From Desulfobacterales bacterium (lineage in GTDB: Bacteria; Desulfobacterota; Desulfobacteria; Desulfobacterales; 4be13), in assembly GCA_029940115.1 (NCBI GenBank), contig JAOZRQ010000007.1, forward strand, positions 1-31,198: a DNA stretch of 31,198 bases. Direction: 5' to 3'. The notes beneath the pieces were generated by a model, which worked only from the letters and a program-made list of their open reading frames with translations, ran no database searches and was not told the DNA's origin. Both the position numbers and the translations under genes were made by a program. Position 1 is the stretch's first letter; each line of letters begins with the position of its first letter. Positions 1 through 7,722 of the stretch are shown piece by piece.

Positions 1-435
1 CTCCATGTTCCTCAGCATCCCGTCCACATGCCTGTTCTTGAGATTGCTCTTCACCTCCACCAGATACACCTGTCCCGGGTCCCCGTCGGAATATCCGAGC
101 ACGTCCGCCTCGAACTCGTCGCCGTTCCTGCGTACCAGGACCCTGGCGCTGACGCATGCCACGCCGAACCTGTCCATCAGGATCCGTTTCATGGACGGAA
201 ACGCCATCCCCTCGGTGAACCCGCCGAACTTCTCCCCCAAGCCCCCGATCTGCTTTCCGAGCTCCTTTATCTTGCGATCCGTCTTTCTGCTCTCACGGGC
301 GGTTTCCTGAAAGCGGAGATCCGTTTCCTGAAAAAGTTCCCGCAGTTCCTGAGCCGTCTTTCTGTTCTCGCGGGCTGTTTCACGGAAAAGCTCCCATACC
401 TCCTCAACAGCCTCTGAAACTTCTGCCTGTGTCAT
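1..435 (-). CDS. DUF3782-like coiled-coil plus PD-(D/E)XK protein, partial
   Basis: The gene runs off the left edge, so only about 145 N-terminal residues are seen. Residues 1-75 are charged and helical with repeated RETAREN/QETARES-type heptads, consistent with a coiled coil. Residues about 100-135 contain DEFEADVLGYSDG followed by YLVEVKSN, the D...ExK arrangement of the PD-(D/E)XK nuclease fold. This layout (coiled coil then restriction-endonuclease-like fold) is that of the DUF3782 family, whose role is unknown. The ATG at 435 is preceded by AGGAG eight bases upstream, which supports the start. It is one of three unrelated stand-alone PD-(D/E)XK-type proteins in the window. No partner gene is visible. 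Confidence 0.7.
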   Translation of the reverse strand, partial: MTQAEVSEAVEEVWELFRETARENRKTAQELRELFQETDLRFQETARESRKTDRKIKELGKQIGGLGEKFGGFTEGMAFPSMKRILMDRFGVACVSARVLVRRNGDEFEADVLGYSDGDPGQVYLVEVKSNLKNRHVDGMLRNME

Positions 436-615
436 TGTTCTTTCTCCTGCCTCATCAAGATTGCACTCCCGGCAAGCGATCACCCCACACCGCGAACCTT
501 CTCCCTTCGACAAGCTCAGAGAGCACCCACTGCCTCCAGTTCCAATGATTACCATTTTTGACTTGAGTTTGTCAAGCCCTTCCCGCCTCGGCATCAATGC
601 CGAGTATTGTCTCAG

Positions 616-775
616 AAATATTTTACGCGTTTTTGGGAAAAACTGCGGGAATATTTTACGTGCCTCCGCCTACGGGAACCGACCTTGGACTGCAAATCCC
701 CGCTCGTGGGAAAGCCGCGGGAATATTTTACATTTTCGGGCGGAAACCGCCCATAAACGCGAAATATTTTACGCG
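616..775. repeat. Four dispersed AATATTTTAC motifs
   Basis: AATATTTTAC occurs at about 617, 650, 720 and 762, usually preceded by CGGG or CG and followed by GCG or GTG. These AT-rich decamers stand out from the surrounding GC-rich sequence. Spacing is irregular (about 33, 70 and 42 bp), so this is neither a simple tandem repeat nor a CRISPR. Confidence 0.6.
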
Positions 776-803
776 GCTGAAGGTCATCTTCGCGTCGAGC
801 GTT

Positions 804-839
804 TATGGGAACTCAACTGATTATGGGAACTCAACTGAT
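804..839. repeat. 18-bp perfect tandem duplication
   Basis: The unit TATGGGAACTCAACTGAT occurs twice with no spacer. Confidence 0.9.
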
Positions 840-914
840 TGTCCCGTAGGGACTTGTGAAAATAGCCCGGCAATTCATTGCCGGGGTCGAGCATTCATAA
901 TTTTACCCTGTCCC

Positions 915-1043
915 GTAGAAGGTGTTTGAAAACTCCCCTGTGAACCCCGCAATGGCGCGGGTTTCCGGGAGATGGCCATCTCCGGTCTGTCCAATCATCT
1001 CAGGGGGATGGCCCGCTCATGAAGGTGTTTGAAAACACCTTCT
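915..1043. repeat. GAAGGTGTTTGAAAA palindrome family
   Basis: GTAGAAGGTGTTTGAAAA starts at 915 and the palindrome GAAGGTGTTT-GA-AAACACCTTC lies at 1021-1042. The same half-site recurs at about 5470-5486, with its inverted partner (GGTGTTTTCAAACACCTTCC) at about 5518-5537. Both pairs bracket 60-110 bp of unrelated sequence, which looks like a small interspersed palindromic element. Confidence 0.65.
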
Positions 1044-1267
1044 AGGGACAACTGAAATTTAGCAATCCTTCCAAACCGAATGGGATTCCAGTTATCTATT
1101 CCTTCGGCCTTTCGTCATCGAAAAGGGACGACACCGTGAGGCGCGAGGCTCCCTTGATGCCAGGTTGAACCGCGGATTGCCACTGATTACTCGGATTTCG
1201 CTGATTTTTTAATGCGGGGAGTGGAGTTGGGTTCCAGGCGAAACTAAACCCAATCCTTAAAGTAGTG

Positions 1268-1314
1268 GTAAGGATTCGCTTCAGCCTTCGCTGAAGTTTC
1301 GGGCCTATCCTTAC
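1268..1314 (-). terminator. Stem-loop after the Fe-S subunit gene
   Basis: An outer stem GTAAGGAT/ATCCTTAC encloses a perfect hairpin CTTCAGC-CTTC-GCTGAAG (1279-1296), directly after the stop codon of the minus-strand operon. There is no clear U-tract on the minus strand, so intrinsic termination is only a possibility. Confidence 0.35.
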
Positions 1315-1793
1315 TAAACTCGATCCTTGTAGTCTGCAACACTTTCCCGGATGGAATCAATGATCTGAACATAACCGGTGCAGCGGCACAGGTTCCCGGA
1401 AATTCCCCTCCTTATCTCCGCATCGGTGGGGGAAGGGTTCTCATCCAGCATGGCCTTCGCGGACATGATCATCCCGGGAGTGCAGAATCCGCACTGGACG
1501 CCGCCGTGTCTGACAAATGACTCTTGGATCGGATGGAACTGGTTCCCTTCTCCCAGCAACCCCTCGATGGTGGTGACCGATTTCCCCCGAACTTCAAAGG
1601 CCGGGTACATGCACGAATTGACACTCAGCCCGTCAATCAGCACCGTACACGCGCCGCATTCTCCCATGCCGCACCCGTACTTTGTTCCGGTCAATTGGAA
1701 GATGTCTCTGAGCATCTGGATCAGCATCTTGTGAGATTCAATTTCAGCAGAGACCTGTTGGCCATTTAAGGTAAAATGGATTATCTCCTTCAT
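1314..1793 (-). CDS. Xanthine dehydrogenase-family [2Fe-2S] subunit (CoxS/HcrC type)
   Basis: This 159-aa protein is the small electron-transfer subunit of a molybdenum hydroxylase. The plant-type [2Fe-2S] cluster is bound by Cys41, Cys46, Cys49 and Cys61 (CGMGECGACT motif). The second, all-helical [2Fe-2S] domain has Cys101, Cys104, Cys136 and Cys138 (CGFCTPG and CRCTGY). Full length fits the CoxS/HcrC family. The ATG at 1793 has GAGGAT upstream. It is the last gene of a four-gene minus-strand set, 139 bp after the FAD subunit, with that gap filled by short tandem repeats. A neighbouring aryl-CoA ligase suggests a hydroxybenzoyl-CoA-reductase-like or related aromatic substrate, but the specificity subunit is absent here. 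Confidence 0.9.
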   Translation of the reverse strand: MKEIIHFTLNGQQVSAEIESHKMLIQMLRDIFQLTGTKYGCGMGECGACTVLIDGLSVNSCMYPAFEVRGKSVTTIEGLLGEGNQFHPIQESFVRHGGVQCGFCTPGMIMSAKAMLDENPSPTDAEIRRGISGNLCRCTGYVQIIDSIRESVADYKDRV

Positions 1794-1829
1794 CCTCTAT
1801 CCTCGCGTTTCGCCATTGTGACATTACTT

Positions 1830-1941
1830 GAACGTGAACGTGTCCGTGACCGTGAATGTGCCCGTGAACATGTCCAAGTTTAAGTTCAAGTTCAAGTTCA
1901 CGCCCCACGTTTCACGCCTCACGTCTCACGTTTCACGCCTC
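1830..1941. repeat. Hexamer array followed by heptamer array
   Basis: Positions 1830-1901 are twelve hexamers of the GAACGT/GTTCAA kind. Positions 1907-1941 are five heptamers (ACGTTTC, ACGCCTC, ACGTCTC). The heptamers overlap the 3' end of the FAD-subunit gene, so the array provides that gene's stop codon (TGA, 1933-1935). Confidence 0.85.
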
Positions 1942-2790
1942 GATTGCCCGTCGGATCATCACCCCGGTCACGATTCTCCGATATGCCTCTGTGGAACGGA
2001 TGTCCGTAATCGGGCTGATTTCATCTTCCACTGCCTTGGCCACATGTTCCAGAAGCTCAGGGGTTATCTCCTGACCTTCGACGAGTTTTTCCGCACGTTT
2101 CAGCCTCATCGGGACAGGTGCCACCGACCCCGCCGCCAACCTGCACTTCCGGCATATCTTCCCCTCGGTCACCACCAATGCCGCCGCGCTGGCAATGGCG
2201 AGATCCTGGGCCACGCGGCCTGTTTTCAGAAATGTCATGGTGATGGACTTGGGATTCGGGGTTTTGGATTTGGGATTCGGGACGTTGATCGCCTTTAAAA
2301 TTTCAAAGGGTTGGAGGCAGGTCTCTCCTGGGCCTTTGAAAAATTCTTCAGCCGGGATATCCCGCTTGCCCCCGGGTCCTTCCAAGGCGAGCGTCGTCTC
2401 CATTATTAGAAGGGGGGGCGCGCAGTCCGCACAGGGTGCCGCGTTGCAGAAATTCCCACCCACAGTGGCCACGTTCCGAATCTGGGGGTTCGCCAGCACA
2501 GCCGCGGCCTGTTTCAGCGCGGGGTAGTCACGGGCTATGGTAGTGTCTCTCTCCATATCCCGGATCCGGGTCATGCTTCCGAGAGACACCCCGCCGCGGG
2601 TGTGGCGAATGCCCTTCAGTTCCTCTATGTTTCTCAGAGAGATCAGGGCATCTGGCTGAACATCCTTCTTTTTGATCCGCACAATCAGATCCGTGCCTCC
2701 TGCAACATATCTGGCCCGGCCATTGAACTTCTCCATCAGCGCAAACGCGTCTCTCAATGTCTCTGGTTGGTAGTAATCGAATTTCTTCAT
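1933..2790 (-). CDS. Xanthine dehydrogenase-family FAD-binding subunit (CoxM/HcrB type)
   Basis: This 285-aa protein is the flavin subunit that passes electrons between the Fe-S subunit and an acceptor. The FAD pyrophosphate motif ARYVAGGTDL (about residues 26-35) and the second motif TVGGNFCNAAP (about 108-118) are clear, and the C-terminal CO-dehydrogenase-flavoprotein domain (about 180-285) follows. The length matches the CoxM family. The start at 2790 has GAGGAAC upstream and lies 9 bp after the ligase stop, so the genes are probably co-transcribed. Oddity: residues about 170-182 (PNPKSKTPNPKS) are encoded by five tandem heptamers, an extra low-complexity insert compared with what I expect for the family. 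Confidence 0.88.
   Translation of the reverse strand: MKKFDYYQPETLRDAFALMEKFNGRARYVAGGTDLIVRIKKKDVQPDALISLRNIEELKGIRHTRGGVSLGSMTRIRDMERDTTIARDYPALKQAAAVLANPQIRNVATVGGNFCNAAPCADCAPPLLIMETTLALEGPGGKRDIPAEEFFKGPGETCLQPFEILKAINVPNPKSKTPNPKSITMTFLKTGRVAQDLAIASAAALVVTEGKICRKCRLAAGSVAPVPMRLKRAEKLVEGQEITPELLEHVAKAVEDEISPITDIRSTEAYRRIVTGVMIRRAIEA
2249..2283. repeat. Heptamer array inside the FAD-subunit gene
   Basis: Five 7-bp units (TTGGGAT, TCGGGGT, TTTGGAT, TTGGGAT, TCGGGAC) lie in frame within the coding sequence and encode the PNPKS-type insert. The frame is open on both sides. Confidence 0.85.
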
Positions 2791-2799
2791 GACAGTTCC

Positions 2800-4092
2800 T
2801 CAGATATCCCGGTTGTCAAACACCCGTTTGCTCTTTCTGTCGCTTCTCGGCAGTCCACCGTAAGTTGTCAGCTCCACATCTGCGCTGACGAATATTTGCT
2901 TTTTGATGCTTGAGGCGATCTTGTGGCTCAGTTCATGGGCTTGAGAGGGGGCAACCCCTTCGCGAAGCTCCGCCTTGAGCGTCATATGGTCTTTTCCGTC
3001 ATCCCGCCTGTCCAAGAGGATCTGATATTCGCTCCCCACTTCCGGAAACGCGGCGATCACATCCTCAATCTGCCGGGGATAGATGTTTACAGCCCGGAAG
3101 ATGATCATGTCGTCCGTGCGTCCCATGAGCCTGTCATGCATCGGCAGGATGCTGCCGCAGGAACAGGGATGGCCAATCCATCGGGTCAGGTCCCGGGTAC
3201 GATAGCGGATCAGGGGCGCAGCCTCCTTGCAAAGCGTCGTGACGACCATCTCTCCAATCTCCCCCTCCGCCACCGGCTCCATGGTGTCAGGATCAAGTAT
3301 TTCCAAGATATAATAGTCGGCCCAGTAGTGAATGCCCTCATGTTTCGAGCAGTCAAGCCCCGTACCCGGCCCGTACAATTCGGTCATCCCCGGGATGTCG
3401 AACATCTCCGTCACGCCTGTCAAATCTCTGATCTTCTCCCTGACTCTCTTCCCGCTTCTCTCCGATCCGAAGATCAGTTTTTTCAGGGCGATCTTCTCCC
3501 GCTGATGCCGTTTATGGATCTCCTCGGCCATCAGCAGGGCCATGGAGACCGTGCTGCACATCACGGTGGATTGGATATCCACAAGGGCCTCGCACTGCAT
3601 GTCAATGTTTCCGGGCCCCATGGGGATGGCCATGGCCCCGAATCTTTCACATCCCAGTTGGAACCCCGCACCGGCGGTCCATATCCCGTATCCGACCGCG
3701 ATCTGCACCCTGTCCGTCTCGGTCAGGCCGGCCATCTCATAACATCGGGCAAAGAAATGGGTCCAGTCGTCAATATCCTTCTCGGTGTAGGCAAGGATCT
3801 TTCTCTTTCCGGTGGACCCGGATGACGCGTGGATCCGAACCACTTGGGATATCGGAACGGAGAGGAGCGGAAACGGGTATCCGTCGCGCAGATCATCCGC
3901 GGTGACAAAGGGGAGACGCCTGATGTCATCCAGGGTTTGGATATCATCGGGTTCCACGCCCGCGTCGTCGAATCGCTTTTTGTAAAAGGGAGACCCCTCA
4001 TACACATGGGCCACCGTCCATTGGAGGCCCTTCAACTGATGCGCCCTCAGCTCATCCATCTCCTTGAAGGGCGGCATAAATGTTTTTTTCAT
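2800..4092 (-). CDS. Phenylacetate-CoA ligase-family (PaaK-like) AMP-forming ligase
   Basis: This 430-aa acyl-adenylate-forming enzyme would activate an aryl or arylacetic acid with ATP and CoA. Visible motifs: the ATP-binding loop SSGSTGKRKI (about residues 91-100), MTELYGPG (about 236-243), RYRTRDL (about 297-303) and the hinge region GRTDDMIIFRAVNIYP (about 326-341). The length equals that of typical PaaK proteins (about 430-440). Its ATG overlaps the transporter stop codon as ATGA, which suggests translational coupling. Beside two subunits of a molybdenum hydroxylase it fits anaerobic or aerobic aromatic-acid metabolism. PaaK-type ligases act on several aromatic acids, so the substrate is not settled. 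Confidence 0.9.
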   Translation of the reverse strand: MKKTFMPPFKEMDELRAHQLKGLQWTVAHVYEGSPFYKKRFDDAGVEPDDIQTLDDIRRLPFVTADDLRDGYPFPLLSVPISQVVRIHASSGSTGKRKILAYTEKDIDDWTHFFARCYEMAGLTETDRVQIAVGYGIWTAGAGFQLGCERFGAMAIPMGPGNIDMQCEALVDIQSTVMCSTVSMALLMAEEIHKRHQREKIALKKLIFGSERSGKRVREKIRDLTGVTEMFDIPGMTELYGPGTGLDCSKHEGIHYWADYYILEILDPDTMEPVAEGEIGEMVVTTLCKEAAPLIRYRTRDLTRWIGHPCSCGSILPMHDRLMGRTDDMIIFRAVNIYPRQIEDVIAAFPEVGSEYQILLDRRDDGKDHMTLKAELREGVAPSQAHELSHKIASSIKKQIFVSADVELTTYGGLPRSDRKSKRVFDNRDI

Positions 4093-5024
4093 GGCGAATC
4101 CTTTCTCAGTCTCTGAAATTGACTCTGTTTCCTTTCAGACAAGTACGCCTGAATCTGGGACAAAAGCATCCCCCCGAGCATGAGCGCGCATCCGACAATC
4201 TCCCTCAGGGAGAGGGTCTCCTTCAGAATGATCCATCCGCCCAACGCGGCAAAGACCGCCTCCAAGCTCAGTATGATGGCCGCGTGCGAGGGGGGCGCGT
4301 CCTTCTGGGCCACCACCTGAATGGTGTACGCGACCCCCACCGAGCATACCCCGCCGTAGAGAATCGGAACCGCGGCCTGGGAAAGTCCGTGAAGGGTGAT
4401 GGTCTCCGCAAATGCCGCCACGGCAAGGCTCAATGCCGAACAGATCGCAAACTGAACCGCGGCCAGTTTGACAGAATCTGTTTTCGGCGAGAGCCATCCG
4501 AGGATGAGGATGTGGCCGGCCCAGAAAAACGCGCCCACAAGCTCCAGCATGTCCCCGAAGGAGATCGTGAATTCTTCGGTGATGCTCAGGAGATAGAGGC
4601 CCGCGGCTGCGAGAGCCGCGCCCATCCATGTGCCGATGCTCGGGCGCAGTCTCCAGAAAAGACCCATCAAGGGGACGATGACCACATACAGCCCCGTGAT
4701 GAAGCCGGCCTTTCCCGCGGTGGTGTAAACTAGGCCCACCTGTTGGAAAGACGCGCCCAGGAAAATGGCCGAACCGGCGAGAAGCCCCCCCCAGAGAAGG
4801 GTTCTGATCTCCGCACGTGGCAGGGTGCCTTCCGGATCTGTCCCGCGTTTTCCCCTGAGCAGGAGAAGCGGTACCAGAGAGAGGCTACCCAAGGCAAAGC
4901 GTACCCCGTTGAAAGTGAATGGGCCCACAAATTCCATGCCCACCCGCTGGGCCACAAACGCGGTTCCCCATATGGTGGCCGTGAAAAGGAGCAGCGCGTC
5001 GGACTTCAATGTTTGCAATCCCAT
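4089..5024 (-). CDS. DMT/EamA-family membrane transporter
   Basis: This about 311-aa hydrophobic protein has two EamA repeats and about ten predicted membrane segments. The first repeat begins LLLFTATIWGTAFVAQR and the second begins near LVGAFFWAGHILILGW. The start at 5024 is preferred over a longer upstream frame because AAGGAA lies eight bases before it and the protein then begins right at the first transmembrane segment. The family exports or imports small metabolites (amino acids, nucleotides, aromatic acids). It is the first gene of the set with the CoA ligase and the oxidoreductase subunits, so transport of the aromatic substrate is a reasonable guess. Confidence 0.88.
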   Translation of the reverse strand: MGLQTLKSDALLLFTATIWGTAFVAQRVGMEFVGPFTFNGVRFALGSLSLVPLLLLRGKRGTDPEGTLPRAEIRTLLWGGLLAGSAIFLGASFQQVGLVYTTAGKAGFITGLYVVIVPLMGLFWRLRPSIGTWMGAALAAAGLYLLSITEEFTISFGDMLELVGAFFWAGHILILGWLSPKTDSVKLAAVQFAICSALSLAVAAFAETITLHGLSQAAVPILYGGVCSVGVAYTIQVVAQKDAPPSHAAIILSLEAVFAALGGWIILKETLSLREIVGCALMLGGMLLSQIQAYLSERKQSQFQRLRKDSP

Positions 5025-5120
5025 GAAACAGTTCCTTAACAGTAAGTATTCGGTGAAACCCTCGCCCCTCATGCTCCAGAACCCAAGCCAGAGCCCCAGC
5101 TCCAGAAAAACCCAGAACCT

Positions 5121-5225
5121 AAAGCTTGTACTGTATGACTTTGCGATAGCAAGTTGGTTTCATAACCTTTTATGATCAAGCCTATCTGATAAAAAAATAC
5201 CGCAAAGTCATTTGGTACAGGCTTT
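5121..5225. repeat. 105-bp MITE-like inverted repeat
   Basis: The 25-bp ends at 5121-5145 and 5201-5225 are inverted copies matching at about 21 of 25 positions. They begin AAAGC(T/C)TGTAC and end ATGACTTTGCG. The interior also pairs partly (GATAG...TCATAA). The element contains no open frame. It resembles a small non-autonomous mobile element or a structured RNA. Confidence 0.6.
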
Positions 5226-5635
5226 AGTACAGCAATTCATAAGTTCGTCACCCCCTCTGCTCCCGCCGGATTGCCAAATCCAGCGGCAATCTGAGGCGAT
5301 CAAGGGGGGTACGAATTTAAAAAGTGGTGTACTAGGCATCAGAATCCCAGAACAAAATCGTCCAATTCAAAGAATATATACATTCACTCTCTTTAAGTCA
5401 AGCATGGCGTATGAATGACTTTTATTTTTGTCGCGGCATCCTATCAGTTCACGCCTGTATCCCATGCGGGTAGAAGGTGTTTGAAAGCCCGTGCCCGAAA
5501 CTGGGGCATGGGCAACAGGTGTTTTCAAACACCTTCCAGGCCGAGAAACACCCGATTTCGGTCTTAAGTTGCATGGCGGTCCTCCTCATGGCTGAGTTGA
5601 TCCTTTGAAAGAAACCAGTTTTTTGAAATATGATA

Positions 5636-5664
5636 TTGACATATCTGACATATTGTTTCATAAT
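5636..5664 (+). promoter_or_regulatory. Candidate sigma-70 promoter
   Basis: TTGACA (5636-5641), a 17-bp spacer and CATAAT (5659-5664), in an AT-rich patch. The first convincing gene downstream is the sensor kinase at 6185, about 520 bp away, so its target is uncertain. Confidence 0.4.
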
Positions 5665-5842
5665 ATTTCTGATCTTGATGGATTTTGTGGTCTTAGGCAG
5701 TTTTTTTAACGCAGAGGACGCGGAGTCCCGTCCGAATCTCCGCGCTCCTCCGCGTTTTTCCAGATCGCTGAGAAGACACAGAACCCCAAAATCCGTTAAG
5801 TCCCCGGCCAAAAGTTTCCCAAGATTTTCATTGGGAAAACAA

Positions 5843-5908
5843 ACCGCGGATGAACGCGGATGAGTCCGGCATGCAGGCCATCCGCGTTCATCTGCGTTCA
5901 TCTGCGGT
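5843..5908. repeat. CCGCGGATGAACGCGGATG palindromic repeat, copy 1
   Basis: ACCGCGGATGAACGCGGATG on the left pairs with CATCCGCGTTCATCTGCG on the right around a short GC-rich centre. When translated it gives the peptide MNADERG. Copy 2 lies at 9815-9882 and a half copy at about 12972-13002. Confidence 0.8.
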
Positions 5909-6010
5909 TCACAATGGGAAGGTTGTCTGATCCATGATGGCCACCAGATATTCCATGTGAGATTCACCATAAGGAGGTGTTCCCCATTTATCAGTTTACC
6001 GTTTTCAGGC

Positions 6011-6061
6011 TTGTAGTTCCGCCTTTAGGCGGTGTCACACCGCCTGAAGGCGGAACTACAA
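6011..6061. repeat. 51-bp near-perfect inverted repeat
   Basis: Arms of 25 bp (TTGTAGTTCCGCCTTTAGGC, continuing GGTGT) with one mismatch and a single-base centre. A lone half (TTTGTAGTTCCGCCTTC) recurs at about 17500-17517, exactly at the stop codon of the broken sulfotransferase. This behaves as an interspersed palindromic repeat, and it could also form a strong hairpin in RNA. Confidence 0.8.
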
Positions 6062-6124
6062 ACTTTTCGGCCATCTGGGAGTGTAAACCACTTTCAGGCA
6101 AAATGAAGGATGCCAACCCCGATC

Positions 6125-6172
6125 CTTGAACGTGAACTTGAGCGTGAACATGAACATGAAGGTGAAGGTGAA
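6125..6172. repeat. Hexamer array upstream of the sensor gene
   Basis: Eight hexamers (CTTGAA, CGTGAA, CATGAA, GGTGAA types). In the sensor gene's frame they would encode an acidic RELEREHEHEGEG stretch, but they lie upstream of the best-supported start. A much longer array of the same type follows the gene. Confidence 0.8.
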
Positions 6173-6184
6173 CCAGAGGTGAAA

Positions 6185-7471
6185 ATGACGCAAGATCAAC
6201 GCAGTGATAACGCTTCCGAGAAGAATATCCTGGTTGTGGATGACGAACTGATGAATCTCCAAGTTCTGTCTGATATTCTGATGGAAAGTGGGTATGAGGT
6301 GAGGGCCGCGGTGAATGGGAAGACGGCCCTGATGACGGCCGGCGCCGAGCTGCCGGATGTGATTCTTTTGGATATCCAAATGCCGGACTTGAATGGGTAT
6401 GAGGTCTGCCGGAAACTCAAGTCGGATGAGAACACAAAGGATATCCCGGTGATCTTCATCAGCGCGTTGAGCGATATTTCTGACAGGGTCAGGGGATTCG
6501 CCGCCGGCGGGGTGGATTTCATCACCAAACCCTTTCAAGTTGAGGAGGTTCTGGCCCGGGTGGACATCCATCTGCGTCTGCGCCAGATGCAAAAAAATCT
6601 GGAACGGCAAAACCTCCAGATGAAGGATGAGATCATCAGGCGTAAGCAGGCGGAGGAACTGGTTTGCAGGCTGAATGAGGATCTTGAGAAGAAGGTCATC
6701 GAACGGACCGGGGAACTTCAGAGAGAGGTTGAAGAACATCGGCGAACTGCTGAATCGCTGGCAAAGGCAAAGGCTGAGGCTGAGGCCGCGCTCCGGGTCA
6801 AAAGCGAATTCATCGCGAACATCTCTCATGAGCTTCGAACCCCTCTCAACCATGTTGTGGGGTTCTCCACGCTACTCAGGCGTGAACAGGTCCCGAATGA
6901 ATGGCGAGGTTGGGCAGAGTCCATACAAAGAAGTGGCAACCATTTGGCAACAATCGTGGACGATCTGATCAATCTTGCAGACCTGAAAGCCGGGAAGATC
7001 GGGATGACGACGGACAGATTTCCCATCCGCCCCTTTCTGAATGGGATACTGAAAGGCGTCCGGATTCACGCCGAAAAAAAGGGGGTCAGGCTGGATGATG
7101 AGATCGCTTCCGATATGCCGGAGGAGATGACCAGCGATATCAGACGCCTTCGTCAGATACTGATCAATCTTCTCGGCAACGGGATCAAGTTCACCAAAAA
7201 AGGGGGCAGGGTGACGTTGCGAGTGAGAAGAACCGAAGCCGCCCGTGGAGTGATCCGTTTCGAGGTGGAAGACACAGGGGTTGGCATTCCCTCGGATCAA
7301 CTGGACCGGATATTCTCCGCGTTCTATCAGATCGGGAATGTGCGAAAGTCCGAAACCGAGGGGCCGGGCCTCGGATTGACGATCTCTCAGCGGTTCCTTC
7401 AAATCATGAGAAGCGCTCTGTATGTCCATAGCACGGTCGGCAAGGGAAGCCTGTTTTGGTTTGAAATATGA
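6185..7471 (+). CDS. Response-regulator receiver plus histidine kinase (sensor kinase)
   Basis: About 428 residues. A CheY-like receiver domain (about 12-130) has the acidic pair Asp19-Asp20, the phospho-acceptor Asp63 (VILLDIQMPD) and the conserved lysine in FITKPF. A coiled-coil linker (about 130-205) joins a HisKA domain with His215 (ANISHELRTPL). The HATPase domain shows the N box (INLLGNGIKF), G1 (VEDTGVGIPS), F box and G2 (GPGLGLTIS). No membrane segment is present, so it is a cytoplasmic hybrid with the receiver at the N-terminus that probably relays to a partner elsewhere. The start at 6185 is chosen because AGAGGT lies just upstream. An ATG at 6110 would add 25 residues encoded by a hexamer repeat. 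Confidence 0.9.
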   Translation: MTQDQRSDNASEKNILVVDDELMNLQVLSDILMESGYEVRAAVNGKTALMTAGAELPDVILLDIQMPDLNGYEVCRKLKSDENTKDIPVIFISALSDISDRVRGFAAGGVDFITKPFQVEEVLARVDIHLRLRQMQKNLERQNLQMKDEIIRRKQAEELVCRLNEDLEKKVIERTGELQREVEEHRRTAESLAKAKAEAEAALRVKSEFIANISHELRTPLNHVVGFSTLLRREQVPNEWRGWAESIQRSGNHLATIVDDLINLADLKAGKIGMTTDRFPIRPFLNGILKGVRIHAEKKGVRLDDEIASDMPEEMTSDIRRLRQILINLLGNGIKFTKKGGRVTLRVRRTEAARGVIRFEVEDTGVGIPSDQLDRIFSAFYQIGNVRKSETEGPGLGLTISQRFLQIMRSALYVHSTVGKGSLFWFEI

Positions 7472-7487
7472 CTGATTAGGGGAGGCC

Positions 7488-7705
7488 TGTGAACGTGAAC
7501 GTGAACTTGAACTTGAACCTATACTTGAACTTGGCCACAAATGAATGTTCACGCTCACGTTCATGTTTAAGTTTAGGGGAGGCCGTGAACTTGAACCTAT
7601 ACTTGAACTTGGCCACAAATGAATGTTCACGCTCATGTTTGAATTCAAGTTTTAAGTTCACGTTCAAGTTCAAGTTTAAGTTCAAGCTCAAGTTCAAGTT
7701 CAAGA
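7488..7705. repeat. Long hexamer array with a 47-bp direct repeat
   Basis: The gap between the kinase and spoIIM genes is almost wholly GAACTT/GAACGT hexamers on the left and the complementary GTTCAA/GTTCAC hexamers on the right, so the two sides can pair as a long hairpin. A 47-bp exact copy (beginning ACTTGAACCTATACTTG) lies at 7511-7557 and 7589-7635. A hairpin of this kind could stop transcription after the kinase gene. Confidence 0.85.
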
Positions 7706-7722
7706 GTGCTAAGGGATGAGGG

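Larger units (their letters stand above)
436..1313. other. Repeat-rich non-coding gap
   Basis: No convincing gene is seen. The open frames here have no recognisable protein features. The stretch holds a CTCAG-TTCGACAAGCTCAG type interspersed repeat (about 505-520), four AATATTTTAC motifs (616-775), an 18-bp tandem duplication (804-839), a GAAGGTGTTTGAAAA palindrome family (915-1043) and a GAACCGCGGATTGCCACTGA repeat (about 1165-1210) that recurs inverted at 12740-12785. It lies where the third (molybdenum) subunit gene of the oxidoreductase would be expected. Confidence 0.6.
5025..6184. other. Non-coding, repeat-rich gap between divergent genes
   Basis: About 1.16 kb without a convincing gene. 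It separates the minus-strand transporter operon from the plus-strand sensor gene. It holds a 105-bp imperfect hairpin (5121-5225), a GGATTGCCAAATCC palindrome (5268-5281), a GAAGGTGTTT element (about 5470-5537), a candidate promoter (5636-5664), a CCGCGGATGAACGCGG repeat hairpin (5843-5908), a 51-bp near-perfect inverted repeat (6011-6061) and a hexamer array (6125-6172). Open frames on the minus strand (5449-5970) read through the repeats and have no protein-like features. Confidence 0.6.

Noticed and set aside
2923..3825. 300-aa open frame on the plus strand
   Set aside because: It is antisense to the PaaK-like ligase, and its composition is typical of a shadow of a GC-rich gene.
5449..5970. 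173-aa minus-strand frame
   Set aside because: It reads through the MNADERG repeat and other palindromes; no ribosome site or family similarity.
6056..6853. 265-aa open frame on the minus strand
   Set aside because: It is antisense to the receiver-kinase gene and its end is encoded by hexamer repeats.
6872..7648. 258-aa minus-strand frame with repetitive N-terminus
   Set aside because: The N-terminal NLNMNVSVNIHLWPSSS repeats come from the hexamer array, and the rest is antisense to the kinase gene.
7488..7705. Possible CRISPR array
   Set aside because: The repeats are contiguous hexamers and a 47-bp duplication; there are no unique spacers of regular length and no cas genes.
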